Translations under genes and position numbers: made by a program
The notes under the pieces: generated by a model
What the model was told of the DNA's origin: nothing
Database searches by the model: none
Seen by the model: only the letters and a program-made list of their open reading frames with translations
Part shown: positions 49,678-58,652 of the stretch, in pieces
How the letters are laid out: each line of letters starts with the position of its first letter
How positions within the stretch are numbered: position 1 is the first letter of the stretch
Source of the DNA: JBBDMX01 sp040878035
GTDB lineage: Bacteria > Planctomycetota > Phycisphaerae > Phycisphaerales > Phycisphaeraceae
Length of the DNA: 64,000 nucleotides
Assembly: GCA_040878035.1 (NCBI GenBank)
Contig: JBBDMX010000086.1
Location: 9,854 to 73,853 of the forward strand
Direction: 5' to 3'

Positions 49678-52224
49678 ATGTCCCTCCTGCCGGAGCGCTC
49701 CCGCATGACGATCGCTTCATCGTCCGTCGCAGACGGATATGTTTATCAAGGCGAGACCCTGCGTGAGGTGGCGTTTCCGCTGGGCGGGATCGGCGCGGGC
49801 TGCGTGAGCCTCGAAGGCCGCGGCGCCCTGCGCGATTGGGAAATCTTCAACTGCCCCAACAAGGGGTCGTTTCTCCCGATGACCTTTCCAGTCCTGTGGT
49901 CCCAGGCCCAGGGCATGCCCAGCCAGTGCCGCGTCGTGCAGGGGCCGGCCAAGCACTGTTTTAGCGGACCGGTTAACGAGATGGGCTACGGCTTGCGCCG
50001 CCATCAGGGCGACGGGCTGCCCTGCTTCGCTCGGGCCGTGTTTCGCAATGCCTTCCCTTTGGCCCGCATTGACTTCCATCATCCCGCAAGTCCGCTTGAC
50101 GTGTCGCTGGAGGCGTGGAGTCCATTTGTGCCCCTGGACGAGGACAGCTCGAGTTTCCCGCTGGTCTGCCTGACGTATCGCCTGAGCAACCCCGGCAAGG
50201 CGGCGGTCCGGGCGACGCTGGCGATGAACCTGCACAACGGCGTGGGGTTTTTCCCCGGCCCCACGGCCACGTTCGACGGCGAGCCGGAGGACTTGGCCCT
50301 GAATGTGTTTCGCCAGGAAGCAGGCCTCCGCGGGCTGTACATGACCAACGCGCGTTACCCGGCACAGCACCCGCGTTTTGGCAGCATGGCTCTCACCACC
50401 GACTGGCACGACGTCATCGCTCTGCCGCACTGGAAGCAAGGCCATTCGTTGGACGTGCTTGCCCAGTTCTGGTCCGGCTTCAGCACGGAGGGGCAGTTGT
50501 CTGACGCAGGCGCAACGATCGCGCCGGGGCCCGGCATCTGCGGAACGCTTGGGCTGTGTGCGACGGTCGAGCCGGGCCAGTCGGTGGAATTGCCGCTGGT
50601 CATCAGTTGGTGCTTTCCCAACGCCAGCAAGTATTGGGGCGCCGCGGCAGACCTGCCGGAGCCGGAGCGGCCGCACTGGGTCAATGCCTATGCCAAGCGC
50701 TGGCCCACGGCTTGGGACGCTGCAGCCGAGTTCCTGGCGCGTCGAGCCGAATTGACCGCTCGCACCCGCGCGTTCTCGCATGCCCTGTTCGACAGCACCT
50801 TCCCCCGCGAGGTGATTGAGTCGGTGGCCAACACCGCGTCAACGCTGCGCAGCCCGACTTGCCTGCGGCTCGAAGACGGCACTTTCTGGGGCTGGGAGGG
50901 ATGCAGTTGGATCAGCGGCGCCTGCGAGGGCTCCTGCACGCACGTCTGGAACTATGCGCTCACGCCGGCATTCCTGTTCCCCCGGCTGCACCGGAGCATG
51001 CGCCGCAGCGAATACAGCTTCGGCTTCGACTGCGGCGAGCAGGGCCGTCAGGGCGCGATAGTGTTTCGCATTCCCCTTCCGTTGGGCACGCCCGCAACGC
51101 TCAAGCATGCCGCCGTGGACGGCCAGCTCGGTGGCATCGTGCAGCTTTTCCGTGACTGGCGAATCTGTGGCGATGACGACTACCTGCGTACCATGTGGCC
51201 AAGTGCCCAGCGCGCCCTGGAGTACGCCTGCGTTCAGTGGGACCGCGATCGGGACGGGCTCATCGAGGGGTACCAGCACAACACCTACGACATCGAGTTT
51301 CACGGCCCCAACCCGCTGGCGCAGGGGTTCTATCTTGCAGCCCTCCGCGCCGCCACCCTGATCGCCACCCACCTGGGGCAGACCGACAAAGCGACCGAGT
51401 ATCAGCGGCTTCTCGACAGCGGTCAGGCTCTGACCCACAAGCTCTTCAACGGCGAATACTTCGAACAGGCACTGGACTGCCTTGCCCCCGCCGCGCCCAG
51501 CCATCAGCACGGCAAGGGGTGCCTCAGCGATCAGGTGTTCGGCCAGTTAGCCGCCCACGTGGCGGGGCTGGGGTATGTTTTGGAACGCCCGCAGGTCGTT
51601 GCGGCCTTGTGTGCGGTGTTCAAACACAACTTCAAGAGCCCGCTGGGCGATCACGCCAACCCGCAACGTATCTATGCCGCGGGCGACGAATCGGGCCTGA
51701 TCCTGTGCAGTTGGCCGCGCGGCAGCCGCCCGGCACTGCCGTTCTTCTACAGCGACGAGACCTGGACCGGCGTCGAATACCAGGTGGCTACACATATGAT
51801 CCTTGAAGGCCTGTGGGACGAAGGACTGGCGATCGTCCGGGGCGTACGAGCACGACACGACGGCCGGCGGCGCAACCCCTTCAACGAATTCGAATGCGGG
51901 TCACATTACGCCCGCGCCATGTCCGCCTGGGGGCTCCTGCTGGCGATCTCCGGCTTCCGCTTCGATGCCGTCGAGCAAACGTTGTGGATCACGCCGCGCG
52001 GCCCGGCGGCGCAAAGCATGCGCTCGTTCTTTTCCACGGGCACGGCCTGGGGCGTGTTCGAATACCACGATGACACCATTACCATTACCATTCGTGTAAT
52101 CGAAGGGCATATGACCATGCGACAGGTGCACACGGCGCGCGGGTCAATCGATCTGCATGATAAGCCTGTTCACGTTAGCGCCGGGCAGAGTTGGACGGCG
52201 AGTTTGAGCTCACAAGGCAGCTAA
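49678..52224 (+). CDS. GH116-family glycosidase (GBA2-like)
   Basis: An 848-aa enzyme of the non-lysosomal glucosylceramidase/beta-glucosidase group. The N-terminal sandwich domain starts FPLGGIGAGCVSLEGRGALRDWEIFN, diagnostic of the family. The (alpha/alpha)6 catalytic domain includes CEGSCTHVWNYALTPAFLFPRLHRSMR, DGLIEGYQHNTYDIEFHGPNPL, GCLSDQVFGQLAAHVAGLG and NPFNEFECGSHYARAMSAW. No signal peptide is evident. The ATG at 49705, with GGAG upstream, is an alternative start. It follows the esterase by 11 bp. Confidence 0.9.
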   Translation: MSLLPERSRMTIASSSVADGYVYQGETLREVAFPLGGIGAGCVSLEGRGALRDWEIFNCPNKGSFLPMTFPVLWSQAQGMPSQCRVVQGPAKHCFSGPVNEMGYGLRRHQGDGLPCFARAVFRNAFPLARIDFHHPASPLDVSLEAWSPFVPLDEDSSSFPLVCLTYRLSNPGKAAVRATLAMNLHNGVGFFPGPTATFDGEPEDLALNVFRQEAGLRGLYMTNARYPAQHPRFGSMALTTDWHDVIALPHWKQGHSLDVLAQFWSGFSTEGQLSDAGATIAPGPGICGTLGLCATVEPGQSVELPLVISWCFPNASKYWGAAADLPEPERPHWVNAYAKRWPTAWDAAAEFLARRAELTARTRAFSHALFDSTFPREVIESVANTASTLRSPTCLRLEDGTFWGWEGCSWISGACEGSCTHVWNYALTPAFLFPRLHRSMRRSEYSFGFDCGEQGRQGAIVFRIPLPLGTPATLKHAAVDGQLGGIVQLFRDWRICGDDDYLRTMWPSAQRALEYACVQWDRDRDGLIEGYQHNTYDIEFHGPNPLAQGFYLAALRAATLIATHLGQTDKATEYQRLLDSGQALTHKLFNGEYFEQALDCLAPAAPSHQHGKGCLSDQVFGQLAAHVAGLGYVLERPQVVAALCAVFKHNFKSPLGDHANPQRIYAAGDESGLILCSWPRGSRPALPFFYSDETWTGVEYQVATHMILEGLWDEGLAIVRGVRARHDGRRRNPFNEFECGSHYARAMSAWGLLLAISGFRFDAVEQTLWITPRGPAAQSMRSFFSTGTAWGVFEYHDDTITITIRVIEGHMTMRQVHTARGSIDLHDKPVHVSAGQSWTASLSSQGS

Positions 52225-52238
52225 TTCAAGAGGGCGCC

Positions 52239-52991
52239 ATGATCTCCATCGATCTGTCGGGAAAGACGGCGGTTGTCACTGGCGCGGGTCAAGGCCTGGG
52301 CGCGGCCGTGTCCGCCCTGCTGTACCGCGCCGGCAGCAACGTGGTGGTCAACTACTTCGAGGACGAGCAAGGCGAGAACCACCGCCGAGCCGAGGCGCAC
52401 GCGGCGTCGCTTGGTTCACGCGCGGTGGCGATGGCCGCCGATGTGCGGAACGTCGCGCAAATCGATGCGATGTTGAATGAGGCAGTTGCCCGCTTTGGCG
52501 GGCTGCACATCGTGGTCAACAACGCAGGCATCCTGCGCGACCGCTCGCTCAAGAACATCACTCCTGCGGACTGGCAGACGGTGATCGACACGAACCTGAC
52601 CGGGACGTTCAACGTCTGCCGGTCCGCGGCGTCGCGTCTGTGCGAGGGTGGCCGGATCGTGAACTTTGCGTCCATTTCCGCCGTGCTCGGCTTCTTTGGG
52701 CAGAGCAACTACGCCGCCGCCAAGGCCGGCGTGGTCGCACTGACCAAAGTGCTCAGCCGCGAACTGGCCCGTCGCCGCATTACCGTCAACGCGGTGGCGC
52801 CAGGCGTCGTGCTCACCGAAATGGGTCAGACCATTCCCGAGGAGGCGCGTCAGGAAATGCTCAAGCTGATTCCCCTGGCCCGCTTTGGCGAGCCCGAGGA
52901 AATCGCCTCGGCTGTCCTCTTTCTGTGCAGTGATCTGGCCACTTATATCACCGGCCAGACCTTGCACGTCAACGGCGGATGGTGGAGTTGA
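52239..52991 (+). CDS. SDR family oxidoreductase (FabG/PhaB-like)
   Basis: A 250-aa short-chain dehydrogenase. NAD(P) site TGAGQGLGAAVSALL, then NNAGILRD, catalytic Ser in NFASISAVLGFFGQS, and YAAAKAG with catalytic Tyr and Lys. The C-terminus ITGQTLHVNGGWW is typical. With the following CoA-transferase and thiolase genes it probably reduces a 3-oxoacyl-CoA or oxidises a 3-hydroxyacid. It overlaps the next gene by 13 bp. Confidence 0.88.
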   Translation: MISIDLSGKTAVVTGAGQGLGAAVSALLYRAGSNVVVNYFEDEQGENHRRAEAHAASLGSRAVAMAADVRNVAQIDAMLNEAVARFGGLHIVVNNAGILRDRSLKNITPADWQTVIDTNLTGTFNVCRSAASRLCEGGRIVNFASISAVLGFFGQSNYAAAKAGVVALTKVLSRELARRRITVNAVAPGVVLTEMGQTIPEEARQEMLKLIPLARFGEPEEIASAVLFLCSDLATYITGQTLHVNGGWWS

Positions 52992-54574
52992 GCGTCGTGC
53001 GAACCAAGCCGATGAGCAAGCTGGAGCGAATCCTCTGCACGCCCGACGAGGCGGCATCATTGATCCAGGACGGCCAGACGGTGGCGTCCGGCGGCTTCGT
53101 CGGCGCGGCGCATCCTGAAGCACTGACGGCGGCGATCGAGCGCCGATTCATTTCCGCTGGCTCGCCGCGCGGCCTGACTCTGGTGTATGCCGCGGGACAA
53201 GGCGATGGCAAGACACGCGGCCTCAACCATCTGGCGCATGAGGGACTGCTCAAGCGCGTCATCGGCGGTCATTGGGGCTTGGCGCCGCGCCTGGGCAAGC
53301 TGGCCCTGGAAGGCCGCATCGAAGCTTACAACTTTCCCCAGGGCGTGATCTGTCAGCTCTTTCGCGACATCGCTGCCGGTCGGCCCGGATGCATCACGCA
53401 CATCGGCCTCAACACATTCATCGACCCGGCACATCCCGGCGGCGCCGCGGGCCGGCTCAACGATGTCACTCCGCCGGGGTTGGTCGAACGCATCGAGCTG
53501 GGGGGCAAACCGTGGCTCTGGTACAAGGCGTTTCCCATTCACGTGGGCTTGATCCGTGCCAGCGCCGCCGATCCATGGGGCAACCTCATCATGGATCGCG
53601 AGGTGATCGTCGGCGAGGTGCTGGCGCTGGCTCAGGCGGTGCACAACAGCGGCGGACTGGTGATTGCACAAGTCGGACGGGTACTGGATTCGTCGCCGCC
53701 GCCGCAGATGGTGCGCGTGCCGGGCATTCTTGTGGATCGCGTCGTGGTCGCCGACGTCGACGAGCACGGGCAGACCTTCGCGGAGTCGTTCAACGCCCGG
53801 TACTGCGAGGCGGCCCCGAAGGGACAGGCATGCGCCGGCTGGGACCGGCCGATGCCGATGGACGAGCGGCGCATCATTGCCGCGCGTGCTTGCGACGAAG
53901 TGCGCGACGGTGCGGTGGTCAACCTGGGGATCGGGATGCCCGAGGGGGTCGCCCGCATCGCAGCCGAGCGCGGCTTGTTGTACCGCATCACGTTGACGGT
54001 CGAGAGCGGGCCGATCGGCGGCATGCCGGCCTCGGGGCTTTCCTTTGGCGCGTCGGTCCATCCGCAGGCGATCCTGGATCAGCCGGCCATGTTCGACTTC
54101 TATGACGGTCGGGGTCTGGATTTTGCCGCGCTGGGCGCGGCCCAAATAGATCCGGCTGGCAACGTCAATGTCTCTAAGTTTGCCCAGCGCGTCGCCGGCG
54201 TGGGCGGGTTCGTCAATATCACGCAAACCGCCAAGCGCCTGGTTTTCTGCGGCACCTTCACCGCCGACGGCCTGGTGGTGGCCGTGGACCAGGGCCGCTT
54301 ACGCATCGTGAAGGAAGGCGCCATCGCCAAGTTTGTGGCACGGCTTGAGCAAGTGTCATTCAGCGCCCGGCGGGCTTGCGACATTCACCAGGACGTGCTT
54401 TACGTGACGGAGCGTGCGGCCTTTCGCTTGGTCAACGAGGGCTTGGAGCTGATTGAGGTTGCCCCGGGAATCGATATCGATTCGCAGATCCTTAAGCTCA
54501 TGGCATTCCGACCGATTATCCGCGATGTGCGGCCCATGGCGGCGCACGTCTTTGCCTCACCCACGGAGTCATGA
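52979..54574 (+). CDS. Family I CoA-transferase, fused alpha-beta subunits
   Basis: A 531-aa enzyme combining both CoA-transferase halves, like acetate/3-oxoacid CoA-transferases (YdiF, SCOT). The first half has GQTVASGGFVGAAHPEALTAAIERRF and the second GAVVNLGIGMPEGVARIAAERG, with the catalytic Glu in LTVESGPIGGMPASG. It moves CoA between short-chain acids and acetate or acetoacetate. A second in-frame start lies at 53012. Overlaps both neighbours, so the three genes are translationally coupled. Confidence 0.92.
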   Translation: MVELSVVRTKPMSKLERILCTPDEAASLIQDGQTVASGGFVGAAHPEALTAAIERRFISAGSPRGLTLVYAAGQGDGKTRGLNHLAHEGLLKRVIGGHWGLAPRLGKLALEGRIEAYNFPQGVICQLFRDIAAGRPGCITHIGLNTFIDPAHPGGAAGRLNDVTPPGLVERIELGGKPWLWYKAFPIHVGLIRASAADPWGNLIMDREVIVGEVLALAQAVHNSGGLVIAQVGRVLDSSPPPQMVRVPGILVDRVVVADVDEHGQTFAESFNARYCEAAPKGQACAGWDRPMPMDERRIIAARACDEVRDGAVVNLGIGMPEGVARIAAERGLLYRITLTVESGPIGGMPASGLSFGASVHPQAILDQPAMFDFYDGRGLDFAALGAAQIDPAGNVNVSKFAQRVAGVGGFVNITQTAKRLVFCGTFTADGLVVAVDQGRLRIVKEGAIAKFVARLEQVSFSARRACDIHQDVLYVTERAAFRLVNEGLELIEVAPGIDIDSQILKLMAFRPIIRDVRPMAAHVFASPTES

Positions 54575-55725
54575 TGACGCAGGTTTACATCGTCGCCGCC
54601 AAGCGCACTCCGTTTGGCCGGTTCATGGGCGGCCTGGCCAAATGCTCGGCGGTCGATCTGGCCGTCGCCGCGGGCAAGGCTGTGCTACAGGACATCGATC
54701 CCGCGGTGATCGACCAGCTCATCGTGGGCAACGTGCTATCGGCGGGGCTGGGCATGAACGTGGCGCGACAGGTGGGCGTGCGCGTGGGTGTGCCACAGGA
54801 TCGGCCGGCCATGACCGTCAACATGGTCTGTGGCTCGGGACTCTGCGCGGTCAGTCTCGCGGCCCAGTCGATCCGTGCCGGGGAATCCCAGGTCGTGCTC
54901 TGCGGCGGAACCGAGTCGATGTCCAACGCGCCGTATCTTCTGGATCGCGTGCGTCAGGGTTATCGTCTGGGCGATGGCCTCCTGATCGACAGCGTGCTAC
55001 GTGACGGGCTGACCGACGCCTTCGATCGCCAGCACATGGGTGTGACGGCCGAGCGTCTGGCGGAGCAGCATGCCATCACGCGCGGGGTCCAGGACGAGTT
55101 CGCCCTGGCCAGCCAGACTCGCTACGCGGCGGCCGCCAAGAGCGGCCGGCTGGCAGGCCAGATCGTGCCCGTCCTGGATCTGGTCGCGGATGAGCATCCT
55201 CGATCGGACGTGACTGCGCAGAAGCTGGCATCGCTCAAGCCCGTCTTTGGCGACGCCGGCAGCGTCACCGCCGGCAATTCGTCGGGCATCAACGACGGCG
55301 CCGCGATGCTGGTGCTCTGTGGACACGAAGCGCTATCGCGCCATGGCTGGCGCCCCATGGCCGTGGTCCGCGGATGGGCGGCGGTAGGTTGCGATCCGAA
55401 ACTGATGGGCCTGGGGCCGATCTTCGCCACGCGCCGGCTTTGCCAGCGGTTTAGTCTGGCCCTGGAGAGTTTCGACACGATCGAGCTTAACGAAGCCTTC
55501 GCCGCCCAGGCGCTGGCGTGCATGCACGAGCTTCGCTTGGATCACCAGCGCGTCAATAGAGACGGCGGGGCAATTGCCCTGGGCCACCCCATCGGCGCCA
55601 GCGGGGCGCGTTTGGCTGTGCATCTGGCGCATCAGCTTCGCGATACCGGCCTGCGGCGGGGCCTGGCGACACTCTGCGTCGGCGGCGGCTTGGGCGTGGC
55701 GATAGCACTGGATGCCTGCCACTGA
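54571..55725 (+). CDS. Acetyl-CoA acetyltransferase (thiolase)
   Basis: A 384-aa thiolase. Nucleophile Cys in NMVCGSGLCAVSLA (about residue 89), NEAFAAQAL, GGAIALGHPIGASGAR with the catalytic His, and the second Cys in TLCVGGGLGVAIALD. It interconverts two acetyl-CoA and acetoacetyl-CoA. With the upstream SDR and CoA-transferase it completes a 3-hydroxybutyrate/acetoacetate utilisation or synthesis module. Starts within the CoA-transferase stop (ATGATGA). Confidence 0.93.
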   Translation: MMTQVYIVAAKRTPFGRFMGGLAKCSAVDLAVAAGKAVLQDIDPAVIDQLIVGNVLSAGLGMNVARQVGVRVGVPQDRPAMTVNMVCGSGLCAVSLAAQSIRAGESQVVLCGGTESMSNAPYLLDRVRQGYRLGDGLLIDSVLRDGLTDAFDRQHMGVTAERLAEQHAITRGVQDEFALASQTRYAAAAKSGRLAGQIVPVLDLVADEHPRSDVTAQKLASLKPVFGDAGSVTAGNSSGINDGAAMLVLCGHEALSRHGWRPMAVVRGWAAVGCDPKLMGLGPIFATRRLCQRFSLALESFDTIELNEAFAAQALACMHELRLDHQRVNRDGGAIALGHPIGASGARLAVHLAHQLRDTGLRRGLATLCVGGGLGVAIALDACH

Positions 55726-55737
55726 CCCCCCATCGGA

Positions 55738-56814
55738 TTAGCTCCAGTCGGCGTGGAGGTGCTGGCGGAAGAAAGGGACGGACTTGTTGCCGCCCCAGGC
55801 GTGTTCGCCGGGGTAGAGGTCCAGGTCGAGTTGATCGGCTGCCCCGGCAGCGGTGTAGATGCGGCGGATGTGCTCGTAACTCTTCTGCGTGTGGTCGGCG
55901 GAAAAGCAACTGTCATGCAAGGCGATCTCCATCAGCAAGGCCCGTGGTGCCAGCAGGCCCTGCAAATCGGCAATATCGCATAGTGCCAGCAATCCCGGGG
56001 AGATCTGCGAACCGCAGACGTTGTAGGTTTGGAAGGCGATTTCGTAGAAGGGACCGGTGTAACAGATCACGTCGGCAGCCTTGAACCGCGCGTCGGTCAG
56101 CGCCACCCACGTGGCCATGGTTCCACCCAGCGACAGGCCCATCACGCCCAGATGATTCGGGTCCACGAACGGCTGCTGACATACGAAGTCGGTGGCCCGC
56201 GCCGCATCGTGGAGATTCATGGCCAGGACGGTGGTGCCAAGGAGCGTAGCATTGAGGTAATAGACGTTGCACGCATCGCGACCGACCTGGCCGTTGAGGG
56301 TGATCGTGCCGCTGTAGTGGGGCTTGGCCTCGGCGTTGCGTTCGCCAAATCCGAGCCAGTCGATGGCATAGGTGACGAAGCCCGCTTTGGCCATCTGGAG
56401 GCCGTAGTCATAGTTGTGGTACTTGATATTGGCGCGTCCGGCATCGGTGTAGGCATTGCCCATAGGCCCATCTTTGCCCAGCGGACCATGACCGTGGCAC
56501 GCCAGGATCGCCGGGCGCCGTTCGCCGGGCGCCAGTCCCGCGGGCCGGTACAACAGCAGTGTGGCCGAGAGGTGGGGTTGGACGTCGATGATCCACCGCT
56601 GCTTGACGATGCCGTCCTCCTCCCATTGCCCCAGCAGTTGGGGGCGCGGCTCAACTGTTTGGGGGAATTGGCCCAGCGTCTGGCGGACCTGCGGCAACAG
56701 CTTCTGTTGCCAGGCTGCAAAATCCTTCCGGGTGGTGCCGGTGAACGCCAGGCGCGCATGATCGTCCCTGGCCAGGCGGTCAAACAGAACGTACGGATTG
56801 AGATTGCGGGACAT
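55738..56814 (-). CDS. Alpha/beta-hydrolase (acetyl xylan esterase/dienelactone hydrolase-like)
   Basis: A 358-aa hydrolase. An N-terminal helical segment is followed by the fold: RPAILACHGHGPLGKD (oxyanion region), nucleophile Ser in LGVMGLSLGGTMATW, a late Asp region (ALHDSCFSADHTQKSYEHI) and the His in YPGEHAWGG. Similar proteins deacetylate sugars or cleave aryl esters. No signal peptide. The ATG at 56814 is preferred over 56880, whose extra 22 residues look non-native. It is transcribed away from the MFS gene, with a palindrome in the shared upstream region. Confidence 0.78.
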   Translation of the reverse strand: MSRNLNPYVLFDRLARDDHARLAFTGTTRKDFAAWQQKLLPQVRQTLGQFPQTVEPRPQLLGQWEEDGIVKQRWIIDVQPHLSATLLLYRPAGLAPGERRPAILACHGHGPLGKDGPMGNAYTDAGRANIKYHNYDYGLQMAKAGFVTYAIDWLGFGERNAEAKPHYSGTITLNGQVGRDACNVYYLNATLLGTTVLAMNLHDAARATDFVCQQPFVDPNHLGVMGLSLGGTMATWVALTDARFKAADVICYTGPFYEIAFQTYNVCGSQISPGLLALCDIADLQGLLAPRALLMEIALHDSCFSADHTQKSYEHIRRIYTAAGAADQLDLDLYPGEHAWGGNKSVPFFRQHLHADWS

Positions 56815-56940
56815 TACTTTGCGCTCCAAGGCGTCCTGGCTGGCTGCAACTCCCGGCCGCCGCGCGGCCAGAGCGTTCACCTATCTGGGCGGGCGAACTC
56901 TAACCACAAAACCTGCCGGACGCAATATTAGAGAAGCGGC

Positions 56941-56958
56941 ATGCTGAATTTTCAGCAT
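56941..56958. promoter_or_regulatory. Palindromic candidate operator
   Basis: ATGCTGAATTTTCAGCAT is a perfect inverted repeat of ATGCTGAA around TT. It lies in the 239-bp, AT-rich gap between the divergent hydrolase and MFS genes. A further TGCTGAA half-site occurs at about 57044-57050, next to the MFS start. Position and symmetry fit a dimeric repressor such as the LacI-family protein encoded downstream (inference). Confidence 0.5.
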
Positions 56959-57053
56959 CAGGATTTATGCAGCTATTTATTAGTGTAACTATGCCGTGTA
57001 TGCCCATTGCGTTGCGACATAAGTACCGGTATTATTTATCAATCTGCTGAAAC

Positions 57054-58652
57054 ATGACGGACTTGCCTTGCACGGGTGGTCGGCCCGCTGGGATATCCCA
57101 AGTGACTCTGCCCATGACCCCCCTCTCCTCCGACTCCGCTACCCAGCCGCCTGGCGACCTTGCGCGCTTCCGCGTGGGAACGCTCCAGTACACCAAGATC
57201 AGCTTATTCGTTCTATTCGGATGGCTGCTCTGGGGTGACTTCTGCTTTCACCTCATGGAAGTGGTGATTCGCTTTGTGTTCATCGCCAAGCTCAAGAGCC
57301 TCGATGCGCCCAACCTGGTGCAGAGCGTGACGGTCATCACCATTCCCGCCGCCATGAACTTCATGGTCAATCCGGTGATCAGTTTCAGGAGCGATCGTTA
57401 TCGCAGCCGGTGGGGACGACGCATTCCCTTTCTTCTATGGGCCACGCCCTTCTTGACCATTTGCCTGATTCTCATCGGCTACTCTGACCAGATCGGGCGC
57501 TATCTCCATGGCCCTCTGTCAGCCTGGTGGAGCATGTCACCGAGCACGGCGGTGATCGTCACCATGGGCGGGCTGATGGTCGTCCTCCAGTTCTTCAACA
57601 TGTTCATCGCGTCGGTGTACTACTACCTCTTTAATGACGTGGTGCCACCGGCGTTTCTCGGCCGATTCCTGGCGCTGTTTCGCCTGGTGGGCTTCATCGC
57701 CGGCTGGGTGTTCAACTACTTCCTGCTGGGCCACTCGGTGGCGTACATGCGCGAAATCTTCGTCGGCGTGGGGCTGTTGTACTTTGTCACTTTCATGTTC
57801 ATGTGCTGGCGCGTCAAGGAGGGGCAATATCCCCCGCCGCCGCCCAACGCGGGCAATCGCAAGGGCGTGCTCGCCGCGGCACGCACCTATTGCCAGGAGT
57901 GCTTCACCCACCCGTTCTATCTCTCGTTCTTTGCTTACACCGCCATGTGGACGACCTCCCTCGTGTACGATCCCTTCCACATGCACTTTGCCGCATCGAT
58001 CGGCATGGGTCTGGACCGCTTCGGCCAGGTCATGGCGTTCCTCATGATTCCCCAGATTCTACTGGTCTATCCCGCGGGCATGCTGGCCGACCGCTTCCAC
58101 CCGTTGCGGCTCCTGCTGTGGATGGCCTGTATCCTGCCGGTGGTCAATCTGCTGATCTTCTTCCTGGCGCGTGACCCCACGTCGTATACCGTGCTGCTGG
58201 CGATGCTGGTGCCGGCGATGGCGCTTTCCGGCGCCGCCGCCGCGCCCACCCTGATGCTGCTCCTGCCCAAGGACCGTTACGGTCAGTTCGGCTCGGCCGA
58301 TGCCATGGGGCGATCATTGTGCGTGATCATTGGCAGCGTGGTTGCCGGGGGAATCATGGACTTGCTCAAGGCCAGCTATCAAGGCAGCGAAGCATACAAC
58401 AGCTACATGTACCTGTGGACATTTGTGTTCCAGGCCATTGGACTGTTCTTCCTCTTCCGTGTGTACCGCGGGTGGTTGCGTTATGGCGGCCGGGAGCATT
58501 ACGTGCCTCCCGCAGTCGGACCGGCTGCGCGAGTCACCGTCAACATACCCGTCGCGCCAGTCCTCGCGGTGCCGGCGCTAGAACCCGCTGGTCTGGTAGG
58601 GCACAAGGGTACGGAGCGGCCGGCTGTGGGCGTGACGGCAGATGTGCAGTAA
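57054..58652 (+). CDS. MFS sugar transporter (GPH/SLC45-like)
   Basis: A 532-aa polytopic carrier with about 12 membrane segments. Family landmarks are NPVISFRSDRYRSRWGRRIPFLLWATP in the loop between segments 2 and 3, FNDVVPPAFLGRFLALFRLVGFIAGWVFNYFLLG, and LLPKDRYGQFGSADAMGRSL later. This matches sugar:cation symporters seen near glycan-degrading genes. The ATG at 57114 would remove a 20-residue leader. Its last 75 bp overlap the convergent LacI gene, and the C-terminal 55 residues are a hydrophilic, Pro/Val-rich extension. Confidence 0.85.
   Translation: MTDLPCTGGRPAGISQVTLPMTPLSSDSATQPPGDLARFRVGTLQYTKISLFVLFGWLLWGDFCFHLMEVVIRFVFIAKLKSLDAPNLVQSVTVITIPAAMNFMVNPVISFRSDRYRSRWGRRIPFLLWATPFLTICLILIGYSDQIGRYLHGPLSAWWSMSPSTAVIVTMGGLMVVLQFFNMFIASVYYYLFNDVVPPAFLGRFLALFRLVGFIAGWVFNYFLLGHSVAYMREIFVGVGLLYFVTFMFMCWRVKEGQYPPPPPNAGNRKGVLAAARTYCQECFTHPFYLSFFAYTAMWTTSLVYDPFHMHFAASIGMGLDRFGQVMAFLMIPQILLVYPAGMLADRFHPLRLLLWMACILPVVNLLIFFLARDPTSYTVLLAMLVPAMALSGAAAAPTLMLLLPKDRYGQFGSADAMGRSLCVIIGSVVAGGIMDLLKASYQGSEAYNSYMYLWTFVFQAIGLFFLFRVYRGWLRYGGREHYVPPAVGPAARVTVNIPVAPVLAVPALEPAGLVGHKGTERPAVGVTADVQ

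Noticed and set aside
53057..54226. 389-codon open frame on the minus strand
   Set aside because: Antisense to the CoA-transferase gene, with no recognisable domain.
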